Assembly (NCBI GenBank): GCA_964017195.1
Contig: OZ024900.1
Location: 25,814,429-25,878,428, forward strand
Direction of reading: 5' to 3'
DNA length: 64,000 bases
DNA from: Siderastrea radians
Taxonomy: Eukaryota > Cnidaria > Anthozoa > Scleractinia > Rhizangiidae
Positions 1-12,700 of this stretch are shown one piece after another. The notes beneath the pieces are model-generated. The model was not told where the DNA came from, did not search any database, and saw only the letters and a list, made by a program, of their open reading frames with translations. The number at the start of each line of letters is the position of its first letter. Positions within the stretch are counted from its first letter, which is position 1. A program made the translations under genes and the position numbers.

Positions 1-774
1 TACACTATATTTTACAACTAATGTGAGCAGGCTAACTTTTCTTGGAATATTATGCGAGCAATGTAAGCTCAAAAGGTTAAATGGTAGGCAAAAAGAGCTG
101 GTGAAAGGGATAGCCGGAAATAAAGTGACACATTATTAAAACATTCCTGCCCCATCCTCTTCACCAGATAGCTTCACTCGTTGTTCTGTTTCATGCGCCG
201 CCACCGACAAGAAGCGAGCGTGACGAAAAACATTTAAAAATCAAACAGCCTTGCTGATTTCGTATTGCTGATTAGTTGATCTTAATTATCTAACAAGAAA
301 CTCTATTATCAAATTTACGAATACACAAGAAAAACTCCTTTGATTTAGCTGTAACACAGACCTTACTCAAAAATGGCTGCCATCGATCATTGTTAACTAA
401 AAGAATTATTTCGGTGGTTTTACTCCAGGTAACAGGTGGAGAGAGAGGGGAGATTTAGGCTTTGGTAGGGTTTGGTAGGGTTAAAAGATCACGTCTCCCC
501 TCCCACATGACCACGTTTTGAACTCAAATTCCCCTTTAATTCCCTCTCTCTCCTTTGTACACCGGCCACACAGGCCTTATCATCCAACCACCAACTAAAC
601 GTAACAGGACAACATATATTGTTTTTATAGCTTTTTCTCGAGTTTTTGACCTTCAAAACCAAAACACTCAAACTAAATTCAAGACAGCTTATCGTGTTGT
701 TAATGATTTCCTGACAAGTACGCCAAAGCTGTCATTTTTGAATAAGGTCTTCTTGCACCACTCCTTCCAGTCTC
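1..774. other. 3' flank of TMBIM6-like gene; no gene seen
   Basis: This stretch lies downstream of the stop codon of the minus-strand TMBIM6-like gene and probably includes its 3' UTR. A short direct repeat of about 10 bp (GGTAGGGTTT-like) sits near 462-482. Open frames here are short and show no recognisable protein. Confidence 0.5.
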
Positions 775-798
775 TCAGTTCTTCTTCTTCTTGGAATC
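775..798 (-). CDS. TMBIM6: TMBIM6-like exon 9 (terminal coding exon)
   Basis: Begins after a TTTCACAG acceptor and encodes the short lysine-rich tail ending KKKKN and a TGA stop. Phase 0 matches exon 8. Confidence 0.8.
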   Translation of the reverse strand, partial: DSKKKKN

Positions 799-3700
799 CT
801 GTGAAATAAGTATTTTAGTCACCGAGTTGAAGCAAGTGCATACTACACTACCTTGCATATAAGAATGTACACATGTATTTTTACAACGTGTAACTGACTA
901 GTATCAAACTTTCTTACAGTAATCTGATGGAATGTTGAACAAGCCTTGGGACTTTCAAGCAACCACGACGGCGACGGCAACAAGGACGGCGTTAAAAAGG
1001 TTTGGGGTTTTTGCCCTGCGAAGGCGTTTTGACTAAACCCAAAAACACTTCAAGCTCAGTCGCTCAGTTCAATTATCTGCGGCGTCAAGTTACATTTTTG
1101 GCTCTTAAAATTAAGAAAGCAAGGGACCAAAAAACCCAAACGAAAGAGAAAATGTAAATAATGCGAATTATAAAGACACATGTTCCAATATACGATTAGT
1201 TTTATTTTTTCTTATTTCTTTTGAATTTGGCGTGTTACATGAGTTCCATAGTTAAGCAGACAAAAACAAAAACAACAACACCTGATAATTACTTGACTGA
1301 CTATAATAATCATCTCTATGAAGAGACAATCAATATCAAGTTATACAGAACAGAGATTCAAAAGCATGTTAAAGTCAAGACATGAAGTAGAAGCGAACTT
1401 TATTGACAGAACACAATATGTGATCACATTTTAGCGTTGGTATTTAGAGGTTACGAAACGTCTATGTTATTTTATGGAACAAAATCCTCACAACAGGAGC
1501 ACAGCTATTGGCAGCGTTCGGGCATAAAATTAGAGGTTACTTGTACAGCTATAAACAAAATAGCGGCATGTAAATCAAACTTAAAGGAAAGACCAGAACA
1601 AACCAGGGAAAGCTTTATCAATTATACTATGCTCTGCTAAGCTACGCTACGCTATGCTATGCTATGCTACGCTACGCTATGCTATGCTACGCTATGCTAC
1701 GCTATGCTACGCTACGCTACGCTACGCTATGCTATGCTACGCTACGCTTTGCTACGCTACGCTATGCTATGCTATGCTATGCTATGCTACGCTACGCTAT
1801 GCTATGCTCCGCTACGCTACGCTTTGCTACGCCACGCTATGCTATGCTCCGCTACGCTACGCTTTGCTACGCCACGCTATGCTATGCTATGCTATGCTAT
1901 GCTACGCTATGCTATGCTACGCTATCCTATGCTATGCTATGCTATGCTATGCTATGCTATGCTATGCTATGCTACGCTATGCTATGCTACGCTATGCTAT
2001 GCTACGCCAGGCTATGCTATCCTACGCTATGCTATGCTACGCTACGCTTTGCTACGCTACGCTATGCTATGCTATGCTATGCTATGCTACGCTACGCTAT
2101 GCTATGCTCCGCTACGCTACGCTTTGCTACGCCACGCTATGCTATGCTCCGCTACGCTACGCTTTGCTACGCCACGCTATGCTATGCTATGCTATGCTAT
2201 GCTACGCTATGCTATGCTACGCTATCCTATGCTATGCTATGCTATGCTATGCTATGCTATGCTATGCTATGCTACGCTATGCTATGCTACGCTATGCTAT
2301 GCTACGCCAGGCTATGCTATCCTACGCTATGCTATGCTATGCTACGCTATGCTACGCCATGCTATGCTACGCTACGCTACGCTATGCTATGCTATGCTAT
2401 GCTATGCTATGCTATGCTATGCTACGCTATGCTATGCTACGCTACGCTATGCTATGCTATGCTACGCTATGCGATGCGATGCGATGCGATGCGATGCTAT
2501 GCTACGCTACGCTATGCTATGCTACGCTATGCTATGCTATGCTACGCAACGGTATGCTACGCTACGCTGTGCTATGCTATGCTATGCTATGCTATGCTAG
2601 TTATTCAAGATGTAGAGAACTGCTAAAAGATCTAAATACTGACAGCAAACTTTGGGGCCAACTTATTTCACGCCAGTAAACTGTTTTAATTTTAGAAGAT
2701 ACTAAAAATTATGTGATGAGAGTATTATTACACAGCTGTTGCAGATTTAACCTACCTTGTTCTGGGCAAGGATGATCATGATCCTACGAAAAATTTGTAT
2801 GAAGTCCAAAAACAAATCCACAGAGTGCCTTAATAGAAAACAAAATGATACCATTAGGTTACCAATTTTAGCCACAGCTTACAGTAATTTAGCGATTTTT
2901 GATACTGAAAATTACCAGATGCAGCTAACAACTGATTTCTGTCATGGTGTTCAACAGTTTTTTCACACATTTTAAATTTGGCGAGTATTCACTACCTTAA
3001 GGTACTCTCTCAGAAAAAAAACATTGCCTGGTTATCATATATGCAATGCCAATACAACAGATGCTCCTTGTATCCTAGAGCACTCCTAGATTAGAACCAG
3101 CTCCCCAAGGACAATAATATAATTAAGGGAGCAGTATCGTCGTTGTGCTGTCAGGTTGTGTTCTCGTATTTTTGCCATTCTCATTATTTCAGCACAGTCT
3201 ATAATGTTCACAGTTGAGCAAATAAATAAATAAATGCCAGAATAAGCCCTTGTTGAAATATCTTACCAGACGAAGTCCTTGTCTCCCTGCTTGTGCTTGT
3301 ATACAATCAGCTGAGTGTCATAGAGCACAAACCCACAGAATAAAAGCAAGCCACCATACAACTGCACCTAACAATATACAACCATAAACATCATATGCAA
3401 GTAAGCGTGCAACACTTCGCAAGAATGCATTCAACTTGGTACAACAGATGCGTGCTACTTACAGCTCTGAATGAAGCATTTACATTAAAAATAAACAAGT
3501 GAGCAAGTACAAGAAATTTATTTTACAAGTAAACAAAGGACACTTGTGGGTTTGGAGCTAAAAATTGAAATGATTAAAATTAAGAATTGAAAAACGGGAA
3601 CTGACACAACATTCATAAACAACAAATGAGCAAACAGAACATGAATTTCCAGCTAAATTTAGGGGAGCAAAGTCAATTCCACGAAACAGTGCAATCACAC

Positions 3701-6700
3701 AGTCAGTAACGCTGTCTACCTCACGATCAAATCCTATTAAGTATGGGACCTACCAAGGGCAAGTTGCTGACCATGAGGTTGGCTGTCACTGCCTGGACAA
3801 ACTGCGTTTGTCACTTAGGCCTGGTTGAAATGCTGAACTTTCCATGTGCCAAACCTAATAATTAGGTTCAGCAGATGTAACGTTCGACGTTTGAACCAGG
3901 CTTTAGACAAAAAATATGAGTCCAACACGCAGGAACGGTTATGAAGGTTGTCTTAATCTTTGATTTGCACAGAACGCTGACTGATCTTAATTAGGGTATT
4001 ACCTTTGATGTTAATTTACCTGGAAAATAAATCGGGCTCCAATAAAGAGATTGACCAGGGACAGAAAGCACAGCATGCTCAGCCCTGAAAGCAGTGTACC
4101 TAATACAAAGAAAATGACATTAAAAAAGATCCTTACAGCTGCCACTTTCTCAGAAATGTGAACAATAATTTATTGTTTCAACCATTTCTAAGCAATTTAT
4201 CTGTTCCAAGTTGCTCACTTAAGATGCATGTGCTTTTGCTCAAGTTTCACTCCTCTGGCCACTGTTGTGGATGATAAGCCCCAGTTTAGTTTCTAGCTAT
4301 GCCTCAGAGAAAAATTAGATAATTAGCAAAAAATCTCAAGTTTTTTAGCGTGAATACCAACCCTCCTTGGAAAGAGTGAGAGAGATAAATGTCAGCGACA
4401 ATGTTGACTTATGTTGCAATACATGCATACACTGTAATGTGACTTCAAAACATGACAAGGAGAACATCATGTCCAATGCTGTTATGTCAAAGTTCAAAAA
4501 TGAAATATCCTAATTCTGTATTTTCCACATCCGGTCGATTTTATTAACCCAATGCCCCTGCCTGTCACGTAAAACAAGAAGTCCACATGGACTTTGCAAG
4601 GACACTTTTGACCCCCCCCCCCCCCAATTTTGGACAAGCCACATCCATATAATTTAATTTTCTATCAGGTTGCAACCCCCTCCCATAACATTACACCCTG
4701 ACAAAAAAGAAGGGTTGTATGTGGAGATTAACAACTTAGGATTAACTTCCTGTAGCCTGTAGTAGGAAAAAGATCTTATGTCAAGTTCCATTAAATTCAA
4801 ACACTTTTCACATCTGAAAATCAAAATAAATAAATATCATTTTAAAACAAGGCTTCCTCAAAGCAATTGGGCATCATGAAGGAACATAAAACAATGAGAC
4901 AACAACCAAGCCGAAAATCCTACACCGGATCTTATAGTACCTTAACCTAAGATCCTCATAAGATCCTATTTAAGATCCTATAGGATCCTAGAGGATCCTA
5001 AATCTTATCAATAGGATCTTGGGCAGAATCCTTAAAGATTTTACAGGATCCTGGATAGCAAAAATTTTTTTCAATCGATTGAAATAATAAAATCTGAAAC
5101 CCTAAAGAGCGACTGCAAAGTAGAACTGTGTGACCTCTTAAGTTGACTATGTATGCTAAATCATTTAGTTCACTCACCATGGAAATCAAAATATTCTCAT
5201 AAAAGCGAATAATTGTGTCAAAATCTAAATACATGTACAATCATGCTTTTGGGGACCATTAATAATTGTTCCTTTCTCTTCACACTCTCAATCCAGTTTG
5301 TTTGTTTTTTTAACAGAAATTTAGGAAAAATCTTGGTACATTCAACCTGGCAAAAAAATCAATAAATACAATAATTTATTGTATGTCTACCTAAAGATGT
5401 GCAAGTCGTCTTGAAAATCTACAAGAATCCCAAATTCAACCTGAGAGCTAAAAAACAGTTGTTTGCTTATGCCTTGTTATATTTGCTTTTCTGTCCAAGC
5501 AAATAACTGGACGTGGGGCAATTGCCGTGTTGGCCTAGTGAAAGGTGGATGTTGGGTTAACTGCTCTAGAAAAAGTAGTTGCACTTTATAAACCATGTAT
5601 ACCTTCAGCTGCATGGCTAAGCATAGGCATGCAATGTGTGCAGAGCCAATGACATTTTGTTCCGCAAAATGGTGAAATCTTACACCACTGCAGTGCGGTC
5701 CCACCCATACCCTAACTCCCTCAACCACGCCTTCCCCTCCCTGCTTGCGGTTAATGTAACCCATCTTCCCCAGAGCAAGAAATCAGCAGCATAATCAGTT
5801 ATGATGAAATCGGGTAACGAGCAGCGTGACTACGTGAAGTTAATAATTATAATAACAATAATAATCTTTACTGCAGAATGGATCAGCTAATCTGCTGATT
5901 ATAGCGTGACATTAAAATTGCACGCAAAGTAAATGAAGCTCTTTGTTTCCCTTTCCTTCAAAGACAACATATTCCAAAACATGTGTTCTTGCATTTTTCA
6001 TGTATTCAAGTCGTGAATGGCGTTGGAAAAAAAAACAATACTTGTACCCGAACCACTCTCTAAGCAGGCCTCGACTATCCCGGCTGTGCTACGGCAGTAA
6101 TAATTACTGCCGTAATGCACATATCTCTTTGCACATGACATCGCGCCTCGGTTTTGCATTCCGTTTGAGATGTTTCGAGCGTTGTGTTACATTTGGAAGT
6201 TTCAAATTACAAGCAGCAGCAGCTGTTAGCCATGCAAATTTGTTCAAGACACTTTGAACTATAAATAATGGTTCTAAAGCTAAAGATGTTACTCTAATTC
6301 CTTGATCACCAGTGTAACTTGGATTTAATATTAGTTCCATTCAAGTTTTTCAGTTTTAAGAATAGCTACAATCTCGGACAAATCCGTTGAGACACTTCGG
6401 AACGAATAAGAACTTTGACCTTAAAAACCACTTACCTCGACAAATCTGCCCCCTATCCCCCTTATCAATGTTGCTTTGCCACCAATGTTCCCCTGATGAA
6501 ACCTCAGTCCTTCCAAACAACATTGAATGAGGGGAGTGGGGAGGGAAAGCCTTTCTGCAATATTGCCGGTGTTTAAATACAGGGAAATTGAGAAATACGC
6601 GCGCTAATTGCCTTTGTCTCAACTAGTTTCGTCCAAGATTGTGAACAGAGGTTTTCCGTGACTGTACACGACATGCACTACTCCCAGAAGCCTTCAATCA

Positions 6701-9700
6701 CTTTCTACGTGGGATTCATCAAAGCAGATTTTTTAAAACCCTTTTTGTAAAATAAATACTAGCATAAATTTATAATGGGCAAAAATAAGAATGCATGGTT
6801 CTTGTAATTTGTGGTTGGTAACAACTAATGGGCATACAATACTACCATGGGTATAGGTTATAAACTGCTGACGCGTCTTGGGCGCTAGCATGAATGGAAT
6901 TTCCTTCTGAAGAATTACCTATTTTTGTAGTGGATATTTTCGAATAGAATTGCAGTGGAGAAGTTTCTCAAAATGTACAAGAATACCGTATGAATCACAA
7001 GGTAAACGCAGGGAAGGAGCGTGTGACTTAAGCATTATGCAACAAGACTGATGTTGCGACTTGGTAATTCCCCCGCAAATGTGTCCCAGCAATAACAAGA
7101 CTGTTTTCAAGACTTAAAACAAATTGTTTTTAATATATAGATGTTGGAACAGGGGAAATCATTAAAAGTCAGGCCAGCATTACCAATATTTACAGATTTA
7201 AACAATGTCACGCAAGCGCGCGTATGCGTGACCCGTGAACTGAGCAGGAATACCCCCCCCCCCGGCCTCAAAGACGAAAGACAGACAGCATGGACAGCAT
7301 TGGACATCGTTGATTTTTTTAGGTTACAGCAGTAGCCATATAACATCACTGTTAGTGACATCATTGGCTAAAAATGACCCAAAGTTATGGCCCATTCTTA
7401 CTTTGCAATCTGTATAATTTGTATACCAAATGTGATGCCAGTATTAGTATACCATTGTAACTAGAGTCTCACCTCCCAGGTAGAGATAGGTTCTTTCCTC
7501 AGCCCACAAGGCACTCAGAGTAAAGCAAATGAAGATCAGTGTGGTGGCAAAGAAAGCAGTGGCAATGATGCTGTAAAAAATCACAGAACACCACATTGTG
7601 ATGAATAAATAACAAAATAATTATTTTATTTCAGTCCAGGTGGGGGGAATACCTTGTTATGATAAGTTAATGCTTAATAAGGATGAATACTTCATTTTGC
7701 CAGTTCCAAACAACAGCTTAAAAAATCTTGTAAATTCAAAGGAAAGGAGATGGAGTTTCCACTTTTATCAAGAACCAGAGATAATCCAGTCTTCTCCAAA
7801 TCACCTAAATATGTAATAAATTATTACAAAAACAGAAATGCTATTGAAGAAACTGTTTAAATACACATGTTAATGGCATTATAATAATTCTAATGACAAT
7901 CTTAAATTTAACAAGTTTCTTTAACTTCTTACACCAATGTCAAAAAGTGCGTGCCACTTGAGTTTTAGGCTTTTTTAAGTTACGATCATGTAACTTGCCA
8001 AATATGGTTGTGACTGGAAAATAATGAAGAACCCTTCAATGGAACAAATGTGGGCAAATAGCTAATTTGTAGAAGTTCCAGCACCCAAGATATAATAACT
8101 CTACCAGTTGACACTTTTGTTACCAACAGTATGGTACTAGAGATTGCCCTGCCTTAAATGAATGCAAATGGTAGGGAAACTTGGCTTTAGGATCAAGAAA
8201 ATTAACCCAAATATTATATGCAATGCATATAATATTATTATAACTTAACCACTCCATTCTATAATTACAAAGTAATTAAAATTAATGCAATTTTTTACAG
8301 TATATGTTTATTTTGTGAAGCAGTAATTATTGTTTTCTACAATAAAGGAGGCTGAAGGGCCACAAATTTAAGCTGCAGCACCCAATGCAGCACCAAATAT
8401 GGAATGCTGTGCCATTACCACTAAGCTCGCTATAGAATAAAGAGTAAAAAAACTTGTAGAAAGAGTAATGATCATTTTTGATGCCATGATGAAGACAGTG
8501 TAGTGTGAAAAAGAGATTCTTCATTCTGATCCATTAAGGTAAAAAAAATGGACAAAATTATTCACAGGATGTCCAAAAGAAATCCATTTTCAACTGAAAC
8601 CTGCACTGTACATGAAATTTTGTTTGTTATTTAAAGAGCTGAGATTTTTATTGACCAGTCCTCTTTTAAAAGAAGCTGCATCTGCACCTATTTTTAAACA
8701 ACTTCACTAACCTTGGATCAATCTGAATTACAAGATCCATCAAAGGCCCAAGTCCCAGTCCTTAAAAAATAAAGATATCTCATGAGCTCGTACATGTAAA
8801 CAGGATAACACCTCCTGTGCTTCCTTGACAACAAGATCAGCATAAGACCATGCGAAACAGTCTCCCTGTGCACACATTAAATCCTGTTACCATAAACACT
8901 TGTGTATGAGTGACACTTGTAGATAAGCAGCACCCCAAATTTGATAGGTTTAATTGAGAAAACGAAAGTTGCATTGAAATTTGAAATCTGAAATTTTAAT
9001 GTGCTGAAAACATTTAAATTACAGAATAAGGACAATGAATGCTGTGGTTGTCAAATATCCTTTCAACAGAGTACTTCAATTATATTGCTGTGTACATTTC
9101 TAAGTTGTGAGCTAATTCTCAACAATTTGCATTTTTTCTGGGAAGAGGAACATGCTAGAGACTGGGGCCAAAATTTATTCTGTATGGAATGCTAAGTTAC
9201 GTAATCTTAGTGTTCAAAATGGGCACAACTTTGGTGCACTGTAGCCCCCCACATTTACCATGAATATGCTCAAATGCATAGTTTTAATCCAGGGCAATGG
9301 AGGACCTTGTAAACATTTGTCAATGAATTTTGAGGCCATTGTCAAGTCTTAAAGAAATTTATGATCCTCCTCCTTCTTGATGAGAAATCCACAAAGTCAG
9401 AGGTGCTTGTTGCAAGGTTAAGCCTGATGACATACTGCAGAGATGGGTCGAATATCCTGACTTCCAACTCAAACCCCCAGTGCAACAACAACTCAAACCC
9501 CCAGTAACTGGAACTTCTTCCCACAATGAATCAAAAACAGTTTTCCCTATTTTCACTCTTATTTTTTGATCATCAATGACTAGATATTGAAAACAGCTTT
9601 ACCACTATTCTTCCCTGACAGTTCAAGTTACAGTGCATCAGGATTCCAATGTGTTGGGGTTATAATCATGAAATGATGAACAAATGTGGGATGTCAATGT

Positions 9701-12700
9701 GCATTTTAAAGTTTACTTTTAACTGTCATCTTCTTGGATTGGATTAACTAAAGGCATTATCAAAATTTAATAATGAATCTGTTCCATGTAAATGTAGCTT
9801 CTCAGTAATGTGAACATAAAAATGCTTAAGTTCCACCATACAAGATTTCTGCCACAAACCCAACTTCTCTTGTTTCATAAAAATTGTATTGGATTAGTGC
9901 AGTGATTTGGAATAGAACACTGAGAGAGTATTTTCACAGTTCAGTGGTCAATGCCCAAGTTCTTTTAAATTCAGTTACCAAATAGAAGGTGGTGTTCCAC
10001 GTTCTCCAAGAAAATAATGCATGCTTGAGATCTAGAAAAACTGCCAGTGCACGCACATTATGCAGGTATCAATGTTTGGACGGAGAGGGGGGGGTACGGG
10101 CAAAGGTGCAGCATTTGAACAATTCTGCTGTCCCCCCTTTGGGGAATTTGACCACAAATTTTGCCCCATGCTGGGGACATTTGAATTTAGCCATGCAGAG
10201 CACTGGGTCCATTTGAATTTAACCGTGCAGAGTACTGGGTCCTAAACTTGTGTTCCAGGAGATGCCATCTAGGAAAATTGAAGTCACAGATCGGTAAGCG
10301 TGTAACAATGGCATGTAATTATTATCTCCGTGTAACCTTTGCTTATTCAACTACATGTCACAATTTTGTAGTATTTCACTTTGTTGACTAACTGGTAAAG
10401 AAAAAGCAATGTAATCTTTCTGGAAGGTTAAATTAAAAACATTACTGTTTATAAATAATTACATGTAATTTGGCGTGGTTCCAACATTTAACACAGCTCA
10501 GATCACTTAATATCAGCACAGATAATTGAAGCCCAATTAATAATGAACGCAATATCCTATCAACACCTTTCCCGCTACTGGGAAAAAATGTACAGCTCTC
10601 GGGGATTGTTTTTTTTCTTGACTTATTTTCAACTTTAATCTTCTTCAATCTACCTTCGATAACGGCAGTTAGAAACGTTCATTTCACATTACTTCACTAC
10701 TTTTCACTACTTTTAATAGATGTCATTACAAGGTTTTGTTATCCCCAGGTGTGGATATTTTATCAAATTTGAGCAATTTTCCAGTCCCAAGGGTCGGGAA
10801 TTTGACAAAAAAATTGACAAAAAATTCAAATGCCACACCTTTGCCCGCAGCCCCCCATCTCCGTCTAAACATTGATACCTGCATTAGCAGAATGCTAGTG
10901 CGTTCAGTTTTTCTTGAACTCAAAAGTGCATTATTTTCTTAGAAAACATAGGAACACCATCTTCTACTTTGTCTACAATACTGCATGAAAACCAAGACTT
11001 AGTTGAGCTGCCGATTGCGCAAAGGGAAGTGCTTAAGGTGGCTCAATTGGATTTCTTAGCAAGGATACCTTCCAAGTTTGAACACAAAATTGCAGGTGCC
11101 AAAGAAATAGAAGCAAAAAGAACAGGGCAAACAACTGCCACACCTTTCCTAGCAACTGATTAAAGTCTCGGCTGAAGTGAGTTTTGCAATTAGAGTTGCC
11201 ATAGAAATATTAATGCAATGATGTCATTGTTGCCTTTACATATAGTCAATTTTCTTGAATTCTGGAGGTTTTTGTATTTCATGTAGCTGCCTTTCTGTGT
11301 AGTGAGTTTATCTATGATCTATGAGGCAGAGCATTTTTGAGGAATTTGCAGCTGACATTTTTAGCTTTAAAAATGCAAGGAATTCATTTGAGCTGTTCTA
11401 ACCTGCATTTACCAGATTTGAGGAAAATACGTTTTTAGCAATGAAGTCCATGAACAATTGAAATAAATCGCTTTGTTTGATAAATCAAAAAATATGAACT
11501 TGAATAACACGTGTTTTTTGCTCTCTCGGCCTAAATTTACTGTCTTTAGCTGAAGGTCATAATAAAAAAACCAGTTGGTAAATTTCTCTAAAACCTTGTC
11601 ACCCTTTGGTTCAATAATATTTTGAATGATATTCAAATTTCACTTAGGTCCATTGAAACAATTTAAGGCAGTCAAACATTGACTTCAAATAGGAAACTTT
11701 TCCAATCACATTTTCCACACACACTGTAACTTTTTTTTATATTTGCTGTTTGTTTCTTTTGTCACGCATGTCTGTTCCAATGGTACATATACAGCAGCTA
11801 TATTCTATATGTTTATATTATTATTTAATATTTTATATTCTGTTTATATATTAGTTATTATATGTAATTTTGATAACATATGCACCTGTGCAAAATGCAA
11901 ATCCCATAAGAATGCCTAAAGGAAAAGAAAAGAAAAAAAAAAGCATAACCAAGTCAAAACACAATAAATCAACCCAAACTTCAGCTAGCCTCAGTTTGAC
12001 TATTTCTTTTTAACACCCATACATGTACAGCTATTCTTCATTGCAACAATGAATGCCATGCCATCATCTTTTAAATATTACTGTTATAATGATTTCATTT
12101 AGTACCCTCCTTCCAATGAGCACCCCTTTCTAATAAGCACTCCCTCTTGATTGTTGTTTTGTTAAATTTACAGGTGCCACTATTCCAATAAGCACCTCTA
12201 TTCCAAAGGAAAAAGGGCCATATATATTTCTGCATGGTTCCTGCATAAAAAAGTGAAATCTGGTGTCTTTACCAGTTTCCTAGCCTCATGGATGAGTTGA
12301 AAGCATGGTAAGGGCTACATACCAGTGTCCTGGCCAAGTGTAGACCCTCAAACAAGCTATAGGGATGCCCAATGGAAAATGAAACATAGAACAAAACATA
12401 TTCCAAGCAAGAAACATGAGCTTTGCATTGCTCCAGATGTTAAAATAAGCTGAGAATGAACAAACAACTATTAGAAAGGCTGAATTTTAAAAATTAATCA
12501 ATGACAAACACTTCAGCAATATGCACGGGTGACGGCTCCCTTACTTAAGTAACTATCTCTGTCAGTAAATCCCATATGAATCAATTCCAAATTTAGTGCC
12601 AGTGTCTCATAAGTGACCCACAAGTGCATTTCTTGCACAAAAAGAGTGGTCCCTTACAATTACTGGCTTGTTTGTAATTACCACTTACCCATCCTTTTAG

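Larger units (their letters stand above)
4100..7472. other. TMBIM6-like intron 5 with simple repeats and a dispersed repeat copy
   Basis: Intron of about 3.4 kb. It holds a run of 14 C at 4612-4625, a cluster of GATCCTA/GGATCTT-like palindromic repeats around 4915-5050, and a copy of a dispersed repeat (about 5610-6600) whose segments recur at 29990-33060. A CCCCCCCC tract lies near 7253-7262. Confidence 0.5.

Noticed and set aside
462..482. Telomere-like GGTAGGGTTT repeat
   Set aside because: Only two imperfect units, not TTAGGG; no array.
1654..2679. Three long overlapping frames coding MLCYA-type repeats
   Set aside because: They follow from a 5-bp repeat without stop codons; no real protein features, no splice or start context.
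12360..12460. Candidate missing TMBIM6 exon on the minus strand
   Set aside because: Frame reads hydrophobic residues but does not match the family segment, and no donor in the right phase is visible.
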